DNA from: an uncultured Flavobacteriaceae bacterium
GTDB lineage: Bacteria > Bacteroidota > Bacteroidia > Flavobacteriales > Flavobacteriaceae
DNA length: 64,000 nucleotides
Assembly: GCA_947500385.1 (NCBI GenBank)
Contig: CANMSA010000017.1
Location: 81,053 to 145,052, forward strand
Direction of reading: 5' to 3'
The stretch's first letter is position 1. Each line of letters begins with the position of its first letter. The notes beneath the pieces were generated by a model. It was not told the DNA's origin, searched no databases, and worked only from the letters and a program-made list of their open reading frames with translations. Below are positions 45,068 through 53,220 of the stretch, piece by piece. Both the position numbers and the translations under genes were made by a program.

Positions 45068-45928
45068 ATGGAATTAAAAGATTTTGAACAACAAAAACTA
45101 TTTGTAAACAACACGAGATTGCACCTTAGAAAAGCAGGCAACGGAACCCCTATTTTACTCGTACATGGTTGGCTCGGAACTTCTTATACTTGGCGAAAAG
45201 TAGCACCAAAATTGGTCGAAGCGGGCTTTATGGTGATCTGCCCCGATATGCGCGGCTACGGCGATAGCGATAAGCCGGAAAGTGGTTATGATGGGCTTAC
45301 TTTGGTGGAAGATTTGAGAGCGGTATTACGACAACTTGGGCTTGCCGGAAAACCCCATATCGTGGGGTGGGATATGGGAGCTTTGCCCACCTTCCTTTTT
45401 GCGGCCACTTATCCAGGGGAGGTCGCTTCGATTACCTATTTAGACGAGCCCCTGCCAAGTGTTAATTTACACCAGTTCACCACCTTTACGAAAGAAAATC
45501 ACGGTGGGTATTGGCATTTTGGTTTCAATGCCGCTCTTGACTTGCCAGAAACATTGATCAGTGGAAAAGAACGCGAGTTCTGGCGCTACCTGCATGGTCT
45601 AATGTTATACGACCCATCGGCGATCAACGACAAAGATATGGACGAATACATGCGCACGTATGCTTCAAAAGCAGGGATTCGCGGCAGTGTGGGCTGGTAT
45701 AAAGAAGCACTTCTCACCACTGATCAGTTCGCCGAGGTACTTAAAAAGGGTAAGATTACCATCCCGGTGCTGGCATTGGGGGGGCAGTACGGATCTGCTT
45801 ATACACATTCACAACTAGAACCCTATTGCGAACACATACAAGGAGGAATCATACCCGATTGCGGACATATGATCGCAGAGGAAAGGCCCGACTATTTAGT
45901 AGCACAACTTTTGAAATTTTATGGCTAG
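45068..45928 (+). CDS. Alpha/beta hydrolase, epoxide-hydrolase/haloalkane-dehalogenase type
   Basis: 286 residues. Oxyanion motif 'HGW' at 33-35, nucleophile elbow 'GWDMG' with Asp102 (an Asp nucleophile, not Ser) and a late 'DCGHM' for the catalytic His. Asp at the elbow points to C-X or epoxide hydrolysis through an alkyl-enzyme ester. No signal peptide. A paralog of the same class is at 47781. Confidence 0.85.
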   Translation: MELKDFEQQKLFVNNTRLHLRKAGNGTPILLVHGWLGTSYTWRKVAPKLVEAGFMVICPDMRGYGDSDKPESGYDGLTLVEDLRAVLRQLGLAGKPHIVGWDMGALPTFLFAATYPGEVASITYLDEPLPSVNLHQFTTFTKENHGGYWHFGFNAALDLPETLISGKEREFWRYLHGLMLYDPSAINDKDMDEYMRTYASKAGIRGSVGWYKEALLTTDQFAEVLKKGKITIPVLALGGQYGSAYTHSQLEPYCEHIQGGIIPDCGHMIAEERPDYLVAQLLKFYG

Positions 45929-45960
45929 GCATTTTTCTATTATGAATCCATAAAAACTTT

Positions 45961-47364
45961 ATGAGTACCTATCGCTTACATTTATATATCATTGCCATCA
46001 CCTGTGCTTTGAGCACCAGGGTGCGGGCGCAGGAAAATACGGGTGAATTTTCGCCCATTTTGCCCATTCGTTTTTTAGAAAACTACGGGTACTTACAAGA
46101 TTCACTTGATCGGAAAACGGCATTTGACCGCCTAAAATTTATGCCGTTAAACAAATCTAAATCGGTGTATTTGTCTACCGGAGGAGAAGTGAAAGTGTTT
46201 TATGAGAGCCTTCGCAATCGTGAGGATGAAGGCGAAGGGTACCTCCTTACCCGTTTGATGGTGCATGCGGATTTGCATATTGGGGATCGATTTAGAATTT
46301 TTGTACAGCCCGCTTCGGGCATCGAATCTTTTAGAACGGCCCCGCCAAGACCTATTGATAGGGACGAGCTTTTTTTACTGAACCTATTTGCAGACTACAA
46401 AATCGTTCATAACACGCAGGCAGTGCTTACGGCCCGTGTTGGCCGACAAGAGCTCAATTATGGGAGTGGTAGATTGGTTACCATCCGGGAAGGGCCCAAC
46501 GTGCGTCATTATTGGGAGGGCGTGTCATTGTTATATAAAGATGAAAATTGGAAGGCAGATGGCTTTTTTACCAAATATGGTACCAACGCGCTCGGTATTT
46601 TCGATAATCCCGTATTTGATGGCGAAGAAACCTTTTGGGGTACCTATTGGCAATCTCAAAAACCGTTGCTATTCGGTGCAAAAACCGAAGTTTATTATCT
46701 CGGTTTTATCGATAAGGTATCTCAGTTTTTTAATACACAAGGGGAAGAAACGAGACACTCAATAGGAGGCAGGGTGTTTATGAATGAAACGCATTGGGAT
46801 CTTGATGCGGAGCTAACCGGGCAATTCGGAAAAGTAGGGGAGGGCTCGATCCGCGCCTTTGGTTTTTTTGGGAATATCGGTTACACCATTGATTCAAAGG
46901 CAGCCATCCAAAAAAGAATAGGCCTGAAAGTGGATTATTTCACCGGCGACCGTGATGCCACCGATGCCAAACTGAATACCTTCAATCCCATGTATCCCCG
47001 CCAAGGGTATTATCGCGGTGCCGGTGCCTTGTACGCAGCCAACTTTTGGGACATACATCCAAGTTTTACCATAAAAAGCACCAATGATTTTTTGTTCCTG
47101 GTAGACTGGACATGGTATTGGCGGACCGCTTCTGCGGACGGAATCTATATTGGGGGTTCAGGAATTCCCTTATTGGGGCCCAATGGCTCGAACAAAAAGT
47201 ATTTGGGCAACCAGCTCGATTTCTTGTTCACCTATACGTTCAACAGGTTCCTAACGGGCACCATCAATTACTCCCATTTTTTTAGCGGAGGGTTTGTCAA
47301 GGACAATCCGAACCCTGGTGAAATAAGCGATTTCCTAAATACTAGCCTACTTTTTAGATTTTAA
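45961..47364 (+). CDS. Outer-membrane beta-barrel, alginate-export (Alginate_exp)-like
   Basis: 467 residues with a signal peptide ('ITCALSTRVRAQ'). Alternating beta-strands with 'DRLKFMPLN', 'YLSTGGEVKVFYE' and 'RVGRQELNYGSGRLV' fit the Alginate_exp porin family and it ends in a strand with C-terminal Phe ('SLLFRF'). In this context it probably gives a small hydrophobic or anionic substrate of the neighbouring hydrolases access to the periplasm, rather than exporting alginate. It lies 32 bp after the first alpha/beta hydrolase. Confidence 0.8.
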   Translation: MSTYRLHLYIIAITCALSTRVRAQENTGEFSPILPIRFLENYGYLQDSLDRKTAFDRLKFMPLNKSKSVYLSTGGEVKVFYESLRNREDEGEGYLLTRLMVHADLHIGDRFRIFVQPASGIESFRTAPPRPIDRDELFLLNLFADYKIVHNTQAVLTARVGRQELNYGSGRLVTIREGPNVRHYWEGVSLLYKDENWKADGFFTKYGTNALGIFDNPVFDGEETFWGTYWQSQKPLLFGAKTEVYYLGFIDKVSQFFNTQGEETRHSIGGRVFMNETHWDLDAELTGQFGKVGEGSIRAFGFFGNIGYTIDSKAAIQKRIGLKVDYFTGDRDATDAKLNTFNPMYPRQGYYRGAGALYAANFWDIHPSFTIKSTNDFLFLVDWTWYWRTASADGIYIGGSGIPLLGPNGSNKKYLGNQLDFLFTYTFNRFLTGTINYSHFFSGGFVKDNPNPGEISDFLNTSLLFRF

Positions 47365-47383
47365 TCAATTGAAAAACACTCTT

Positions 47384-47734
47384 ATGGATTTGGTAAAAGA
47401 AAAAATAGCGAAAACACAAAATGCACCTGTAATCCTTCTTTTTGGGGGAAGCCCCGAACGCAGGCATCAAGTAGTGAACCTCATTTCAGAGGTGGGGGAT
47501 GTGACCATTCACGGAGCTTTGAGCGAGGAAGAAGGCATTCAATTTTTAAAAGAACTCACCAAAGTAGATCTAGTACTTATCGGTGGGGCGTACTCCCATG
47601 AGCAGAGAACGCGTATACGAGAATATCTCGGGTATCACAATCCGTCAAGCAAACTCACCGAGCCGGGTATTCAGTACAAATACAGTAATGAGAATATCAA
47701 AAAAGACATCAAACATAAACTGGGGCTCTCCTGA
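47384..47734 (+). CDS. Small conserved-looking hypothetical protein
   Basis: 116 residues from ATG 47384 (a TTG 15 nt upstream is also in frame). The pattern 'PVILLFGGSPERRHQVVNLI' - 'DVTIHGALSEEEGIQFL' - 'VDLVLIGGAYS' is a Rossmann/receiver-like alpha/beta fold, but the acidic phosphorylation pocket of response regulators is absent. It lies between the porin (19-bp gap) and the second hydrolase (46-bp gap), so it belongs to the operon. Function unknown. Confidence 0.65.
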   Translation: MDLVKEKIAKTQNAPVILLFGGSPERRHQVVNLISEVGDVTIHGALSEEEGIQFLKELTKVDLVLIGGAYSHEQRTRIREYLGYHNPSSKLTEPGIQYKYSNENIKKDIKHKLGLS

Positions 47735-47780
47735 CCGATCATTATCCATTTTTACATACGCACGTAACATCCAAACAATT

Positions 47781-48623
47781 ATGAAAAAAATCATCTATCG
47801 TACAAAAAAGATACAGGGCATTAACCAAGCATACATTGAATGTGGTGAGGGAGCCCCCCTTTTCCTAATTCATGGTTTTCCACAACACTCGCATATGTGG
47901 CGTAAGATAATGCCGGCACTTGCCCAGAATTTTAGGGTAATCGCTCCCGATTTACGGGGTATGGGAGGGTCTTCGATTACGCCTTCGGGCTATGAAAAGG
48001 AAAAGTTGGCCAAAGATATGTACCATCTCATCAATGAGTTGGAACTAAAAGAAATTAACCTTGTTGGTTATGATCACGGTGGGGGAGTTGCCTATTCGTT
48101 GGCGGCCCAATTTCCCGATCTGATCAAAAAAACGTGTTTCATGGAATATACCCCGCCAGGTTTTGGGTACGAATATGGCTTGCAGCCAACCCGGGATTGG
48201 CAAGCGTGGCAATTGGCCTTTTTTACGGTACCGGATGTGGCGGTTCAATTCATTATGGGAAAAGAGCGTGAACTGCTCTCTTGGTATTTTTGGCATTGGA
48301 GTTACAATCCCGATGCCATTTCCCAGGAAGATTTTGAGGTTTATGTGCGGCAACTTCAAAAACCGGGAGCTTTGCGGGCAGGCTTCGCCCATTTTGGAGC
48401 TGTATTTGATGACACCGATCATTTTAAGGAAACCTCCAAGACCAAATTAAAGATACCGGTATTGGCATTGGGAGGAGAAATGGGCGCAGGGGGCTATATG
48501 GTACCCGGATGGCAGCAATTGGCAGAGCAAGTGGTTGGGGGCAGTATACCCGAAGCGGGTCACTGGTTGGCCGATGAACAACCTGAAATACTTATTGAAC
48601 GATTTCTTGAGTTTTTTGATTAA
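47781..48623 (+). CDS. Alpha/beta hydrolase, haloacetate-dehalogenase/epoxide-hydrolase type
   Basis: 280 residues from ATG 47781 (the open frame upstream overlaps the preceding gene and is not used). 'HGFPQ' at 31-35, nucleophile elbow 'GYDHGGG' with Asp98, and late His in 'EAGHWLADEQP'. 'HGFPQH' and 'DLRGMGGSS' are typical of fluoroacetate/haloacetate dehalogenase-like hydrolases. Followed by a terminator at 48650. Confidence 0.85.
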   Translation: MKKIIYRTKKIQGINQAYIECGEGAPLFLIHGFPQHSHMWRKIMPALAQNFRVIAPDLRGMGGSSITPSGYEKEKLAKDMYHLINELELKEINLVGYDHGGGVAYSLAAQFPDLIKKTCFMEYTPPGFGYEYGLQPTRDWQAWQLAFFTVPDVAVQFIMGKERELLSWYFWHWSYNPDAISQEDFEVYVRQLQKPGALRAGFAHFGAVFDDTDHFKETSKTKLKIPVLALGGEMGAGGYMVPGWQQLAEQVVGGSIPEAGHWLADEQPEILIERFLEFFD

Positions 48624-48649
48624 TGTAGTTAGTTGGTTTGGTTGGTTGA

Positions 48650-48683
48650 AGCCGTCTGTTGCGCTGTAACAGGCGGCTTTTTA
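48650..48683 (+). terminator. Intrinsic terminator ending the first half of the cluster
   Basis: AGCCGTCTGTT (48650-48660) pairs with AACAGGCGGCT (48668-48678) over 11 positions, with a 7-nt loop, followed by TTTT. Confidence 0.85.
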
Positions 48684-48829
48684 TAGGTAGCGGGCATTGT
48701 AGTTTTAACAACCGTAAAAAGTGCTATTATTCCATGGGTTTATGAAGTTCATACATGGCATAAATGCGAGAACTTGTGCCTTGCGAACAAAGAATTATTT
48801 TCCATTCTATACTTTTTAAAAACATTGAC

Positions 48830-49513
48830 ATGAGTACTGAGAACAACCCATTTAAAGAAGAACTAACTCCCGATAACTGCTGCTTTGTAATGATCGATCA
48901 TCAGGTAGGGCTGTCAACATTCTTGACTTCCCTCGATCCGGCCTTATTAAAGAACAATATTCTAGGCCATGCCAAGACCGCAAAAGCTTTTGACATTCCG
49001 ACCGTATTGGGCACAAGCTGGCCGCAGGGACCCAACGGTCCCACCCTGCCGGAACTTGTGCAATTGTTTGGAAGCGAAAGCATAATCGACCGTCCTTTTG
49101 TGAACTTTTGGAACGACGAGACATCCCGTGAAACGGTAAAGGCTACCGGAAGAAAAAAACTCGTAATGTCCGGTTTGGCGACAGAAGTGTGTGTAGCCTT
49201 TCCCGCCATAGCCGCCGCCCAGGAAGGCTATGAAGTATACGCGGTCATCGATGCCTCCGCAGACTGGAACCCCTTGGTTACCGAGGTGACTATGAAACGA
49301 TTGACGCAGGCGGGGGTTGTCGTTACCACCTGGGTTGCAGTATTGGCCGAGCTTTCCAATAACACCCAAATAAATGGGGTCCATATTGCAAACCTCTTAA
49401 GTGAACATATGGGGCAATATTCAGTGGCAATGGCCAACTATTTAGGAGTTGCAAAGAATGCCGACATGATGAAGGAACAAATAGGCACACCAGAATTAAT
49501 GTCGCATTTGTAA
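48830..49513 (+). CDS. Isochorismatase-family hydrolase (YcaC-like)
   Basis: 227 residues from ATG 48830. Asp23 ('CFVMIDHQVGL') and Cys121 ('SGLATEVCVAF') are the expected catalytic residues. No signal peptide, unlike its paralog at 43186. YcaC-type proteins are octameric hydrolases of unknown substrate. It stands after the terminator at 48650, so it probably has its own promoter. Confidence 0.85.
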   Translation: MSTENNPFKEELTPDNCCFVMIDHQVGLSTFLTSLDPALLKNNILGHAKTAKAFDIPTVLGTSWPQGPNGPTLPELVQLFGSESIIDRPFVNFWNDETSRETVKATGRKKLVMSGLATEVCVAFPAIAAAQEGYEVYAVIDASADWNPLVTEVTMKRLTQAGVVVTTWVAVLAELSNNTQINGVHIANLLSEHMGQYSVAMANYLGVAKNADMMKEQIGTPELMSHL

Positions 49514-49693
49514 GGGTATCCCGAAGCATGGGGATAGTAGTCGACAACGAAACGGTTCACACAACACTTTGCACTGTACTCAAGGGTAGTTTTGGTATTG
49601 CCCCGTGTCGTTTTTAGGGCAAGAAGGGTTTCTCTGGATGAAAAGGTGAAAGTACGTTTCGACATACAGTTTGAACGCATATAGATAAAGGCC

Positions 49694-51328
49694 ATGGCAG
49701 AAACAAATAGATTTCCCGAACTTTCTCAAAAACAAATAGAGTTGATCAAGCCTTTTGGTACGATCGAAGAAATAGCCGCGGGAACGGTACTTATTAAAGG
49801 AGGGGCGACCAACTTTGACTTTTTTGTGCTACTAAAGGGCAAGATCCGAATCCAGTCTTCAATGGATCGCAATCACCTAATCGTGGTACATACCAAGAAC
49901 CAGTTTACCGGCGATAGTGATATGCTTTCTAACCGGGCCGCACATTTTGAGGCCATTGCGGAGGAAGCATGTAGCGTAGTACGGGTGGCACATGAACAGT
50001 TTTTTAAACTTATCGCTACCTATATCGATATCAGCGATTTGTTACTTAGTACATTTATACTGCGGCAAAATGTAGTGATAGAAAATTTTGAAGGAGGGTT
50101 GCAGCTAATTGGCTCCAACCACTCTAAAGAAGCGTATGCCATACGTGATTTTCTGTCAAAAAATCACATTTGGCACACTTGGTCGTCGCTCGAAGATACG
50201 CAAGGTATCAAAGACATTCTGGCGAGCTTCAAAATCACTTCAGATGAGCTTCCCATTCTTGTTGACAATCACGGAGTCGTTCATAAACGGCCACCGCTAA
50301 AAAAGGTTGCAAAAATTACCGGAGTAATACTTGAATTCAAGGATGCGCTCTACGATGTCGTGATAGTGGGAGCGGGTCCTGGAGGCCTTGGAGCCAGTGT
50401 GTACGCCGCTTCCGAAGGCTTGAAAGTTTTGACAGTTGATGGGAACAGCCCTGGCGGACAGGCAGGGAAAAGTTCCAAAATTGAAAACTATTTGGGCTTT
50501 CCGACCGGTATTTCGGGAGAAGATCTGGCCAAAAGGGCCTACTTGCAAGCACAGAAGTTTGGATGCCATATTTCAATACCGCATGTGGTAAAGACACTAC
50601 GAAAAAGTAGACAAGGCTATTTGCTTACCTTGGATGATGCTGCCCAAATATACACCAAGGCGGTTATTGTTGCCACCGGTGCGGAATATCGAAAATTACC
50701 CCTTCCGGATTTTGAAAAATTTGAAGGGCAGGGAATCTATTATTCCGCTAGCACCATGAACGTTAGTAGTTGTAGAGGACAAGAAGTGGCTGTTATCGGT
50801 GGAGGGAATTCTGCGGGGCAGGCGACACTGTTCTTAGCAGAATACGCGAAAAAGGTTCATTTGATCATTCGCTCCAATAATATCGGCGCTAAAATGTCGG
50901 ATTATTTGGTACAGCGCATCCTTGGCTGTAAAGAAGTTGAACTACATCTAAACTCTGAGGTTTCCGGTTTAAAGGGAGAACACTATTTAAGGGGAATCAC
51001 TATCAAAACCCGGGGGCGGGAAAAGGAGTTTCCGGTAGGGAACCTTTTTACCTTCATTGGCGCCAGACCGTGTACACATTGGCTCCCAGAAACAGTTCTC
51101 AGAGATAAAAGCGGTTTCTTGCTTACTGGTACCGATGCCCGTTCCAAGGATGCAGTTCCCCAAGTACTCGAAACCAATCTGCCGGGCGTTTTTGCAGTAG
51201 GGGACGTACGTTCCGGCTCTACCAAACGGGTAGCCTCTGCAGTAGGCGAAGGGGCCATGGCGGTAAGTCAACTTCATAATTTTCTAAGTAAAAACAACGA
51301 CAATGGCGCATATGCAAAACCAATATGA
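49694..51328 (+). CDS. cNMP-binding / thioredoxin-fold / thioredoxin-reductase-like fusion
   Basis: 544 residues in three parts: a Crp-like cyclic-nucleotide-binding domain (~15-130), a glutaredoxin/thioredoxin-like domain (~135-205) and a TrxR-type flavoprotein (~220-535) with FAD site 'GAGPGG' (226-231), NADPH site 'GGGNSAG' (369-375) and 'GVFAVGDVRSGSTKRVASAV'. The usual CxxC of TrxR is not present: the equivalent region reads 'YYSASTMNVSSCRG', with a single Cys. It may be an NAD(P)H-flavin sensor rather than a disulfide reductase. Its last 26 nt overlap the GNAT frame opened by ATG 51303. Confidence 0.85.
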   Translation: MAETNRFPELSQKQIELIKPFGTIEEIAAGTVLIKGGATNFDFFVLLKGKIRIQSSMDRNHLIVVHTKNQFTGDSDMLSNRAAHFEAIAEEACSVVRVAHEQFFKLIATYIDISDLLLSTFILRQNVVIENFEGGLQLIGSNHSKEAYAIRDFLSKNHIWHTWSSLEDTQGIKDILASFKITSDELPILVDNHGVVHKRPPLKKVAKITGVILEFKDALYDVVIVGAGPGGLGASVYAASEGLKVLTVDGNSPGGQAGKSSKIENYLGFPTGISGEDLAKRAYLQAQKFGCHISIPHVVKTLRKSRQGYLLTLDDAAQIYTKAVIVATGAEYRKLPLPDFEKFEGQGIYYSASTMNVSSCRGQEVAVIGGGNSAGQATLFLAEYAKKVHLIIRSNNIGAKMSDYLVQRILGCKEVELHLNSEVSGLKGEHYLRGITIKTRGREKEFPVGNLFTFIGARPCTHWLPETVLRDKSGFLLTGTDARSKDAVPQVLETNLPGVFAVGDVRSGSTKRVASAVGEGAMAVSQLHNFLSKNNDNGAYAKPI

Positions 51329-51617
51329 TCTAATTGATAACAAAGAGCGAAAACAGTACGAATTTCATATCGATGGTCTGGTCCCAAGAATCGAATATAT
51401 TAAGGTGAAGGAAAAAGTATACCTCACCCATACCGAGGTGCCAAAGGCCCTTGAGGGCAAGGGTGTGGCCTCCCAATTGGTGCATCAGGTCCTTCTGAAC
51501 ATAGCATCGGAAAGCCTGACTTTGATTCCCATGTGCCCCTTTGTGGCCCTATATGTAAAAAGACATCCCGAATGGAAAAAATTGGTTTTAAAGGGAATTC
51601 ATATAGGGGATTCATAA
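51312..51617 (+). CDS. Small YjdJ-type GNAT N-acetyltransferase
   Basis: 101 residues from ATG 51312 (ATG 51303 is also possible). 'YLTHTEVPKALEGKGVASQL' contains the acetyl-CoA P-loop, and 'LIPMCPFVALYVKRHPEW' is the family's closing motif. It overlaps the flavoprotein 3' end, so the two are translationally coupled. A degenerate relative is at 58193. Confidence 0.85.
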   Translation: MQNQYDLIDNKERKQYEFHIDGLVPRIEYIKVKEKVYLTHTEVPKALEGKGVASQLVHQVLLNIASESLTLIPMCPFVALYVKRHPEWKKLVLKGIHIGDS

Positions 51618-51669
51618 GGTACCATTGCAAATGCGGGCAGCGGCAGCCAAGTTCACTTTTGGGGTGCTT

Positions 51670-51966
51670 CTATGGCACTCGTTTGAGTATTTTATAAGTG
51701 CGTAATTCTAAAATATCATCATTGTAGTCGCTAATTTCGGATAAAAATAAGGAGAAAGCGGCCTTGTGTTGGGTCATCGTATCGATCTGCGCTTTTTTGT
51801 TCCAGTGGATACGGATAATAAAGTTTTCTTCTTCTGCCATACATTTCGATAGCTCACACTTGATCTGGTCATCATTAGATTTTAAATACTCCATGGCATT
51901 GCTGATACAATGGATATATGTGCTAGTTTCATTGCTACTGATACGGAATCGAATATAGGTAACCAT
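51670..51966 (-). CDS. Antibiotic biosynthesis monooxygenase (ABM)-like protein
   Basis: 98 residues. The dimeric alpha/beta-barrel pattern starts 'YIRFRISSNETSTYI' and includes 'CMAEEENFIIRIHWNKKAQ'. ABM proteins are small heme- or quinone-type monooxygenases or stress proteins. It lies 53 bp downstream of the AraC gene on the same strand and may be its target. Confidence 0.7.
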   Translation of the reverse strand: MVTYIRFRISSNETSTYIHCISNAMEYLKSNDDQIKCELSKCMAEEENFIIRIHWNKKAQIDTMTQHKAAFSLFLSEISDYNDDILELRTYKILKRVP

Positions 51967-52019
51967 ATGCTATTGTTTTGAGTGAGATAAACGGTTTAAA
52001 ATGTATATGAGAAGATGGT

Positions 52020-52976
52020 TTATGGACTCATATTCAATTTTCTATACTCCAGCGGGGTGATGCCCTCGTACTTTTTAAAGAAGCGAATAAAGTAACCCGA
52101 ACTTTCAAAACCGAGACGATAGGCAATTTCCGACACATTGTTATAGGTATGCAGTAGCTGACATTTTGAAAGGAGTAAGGTTCTTTGGTTGATGATGGCC
52201 TTTGCCGATGCACCACTCGCTTTCCGAACACATTCCCCCAAGTAAGTTGGGTTTACGTTCAGCAACTGGGCAAATTCACGCACTAATAGGGGGCGCTCTA
52301 TCTTCTGAAGGGCCAGGTCTTTAAAACTTTCCTCTAGATGGAGCATGAATTTTTTGTAGATAAAATCCGAAGATTTTTTAGTTCTCCCCAGCCCATTGCC
52401 GCTGTCGCCATTGGCGTGCATTCTATTGGTTTTGATAAGGATTACAAAAATCCAAAACTTAATGAGCTGTTTGGAATGTTTTCCGGGGTGATGGAATTCG
52501 TTATACAGTTCTTTGAATACTGTTTTGTAAAACCTTCTGTACGCATCTGTCAAAGAAAATTTTCTTCTAGAGTTTGGCATCAGATAGTCAAAGGTGTTGA
52601 TGAGGTTTTTATCATCGATCAGCATAAGCAGATAGTCCAAGGTAAAGGCGACCAAGTAGCCATCGGGTTGATCGAGTTTTTGCCAAGTTTTGATTTCCCC
52701 CGGTTTGGAAAAGAAAATTTGATTGGTCCCTATTTCGAGGGATTTTAATTGGTTTATTTTGGATATGGATCCCTTTTCCAAGAAATAAATGGTAAAAAAA
52801 TCATAGATGAATGGAGAATCGAGCAATTCACTGGCTTCAATGTCGGCGAGTTTGCACATAAAAAATTCGCTCTTGGGATTCAGTAGTTTAATTTCTTGTT
52901 CTGCTTTCTCTTGTAGTACGCTTGTTGCGAAAGTGTAAATATCCAAACTGGGGATATAGTTTAAGTTCGTAGTCAT
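52020..52976 (-). CDS. AraC-family transcriptional regulator
   Basis: 318 residues from the ATG at 52976, chosen because upstream in-frame sequence looks non-coding. The N-terminal ~190 residues form a cupin-like ligand domain ('LEIGTNQIFFSKPGEIKTW'). The C-terminal HTH reads 'REFAQLLNVNPTYLGECVR' and 'GFESSGYFIRFFKKYEGITP'. It may control the ABM gene and the neighbouring metabolic cluster. Confidence 0.85.
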   Translation of the reverse strand: MTTNLNYIPSLDIYTFATSVLQEKAEQEIKLLNPKSEFFMCKLADIEASELLDSPFIYDFFTIYFLEKGSISKINQLKSLEIGTNQIFFSKPGEIKTWQKLDQPDGYLVAFTLDYLLMLIDDKNLINTFDYLMPNSRRKFSLTDAYRRFYKTVFKELYNEFHHPGKHSKQLIKFWIFVILIKTNRMHANGDSGNGLGRTKKSSDFIYKKFMLHLEESFKDLALQKIERPLLVREFAQLLNVNPTYLGECVRKASGASAKAIINQRTLLLSKCQLLHTYNNVSEIAYRLGFESSGYFIRFFKKYEGITPLEYRKLNMSP

Positions 52977-53220
52977 AGTAATTTTTTTAAATTCGGCCAT
53001 ATGGCTCGGTACCGCTAAAGCCATTTGAATGCCATGTTTTGAGTAAAATCAATTTATGGGCTTAACTATTTGATTATCAGTCGTTATTTTTGAATTTAAA
53101 ATAGTGCCTTGAAGAGGATGCTTTCTAAATTCACGATATTTTCGTTAAAAAAACTCGCGATATTCACGAATAAATCGTGAATTAAGGGTATATTCGGGCT
53201 GTCGTTTAAAGAAAGTAGGT

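Noticed and set aside
47583..47780. N-terminal extension of the second alpha/beta hydrolase
   Set aside because: It overlaps the 47384-47734 gene in another frame and has no hydrolase similarity; ATG 47781 starts the normal fold.
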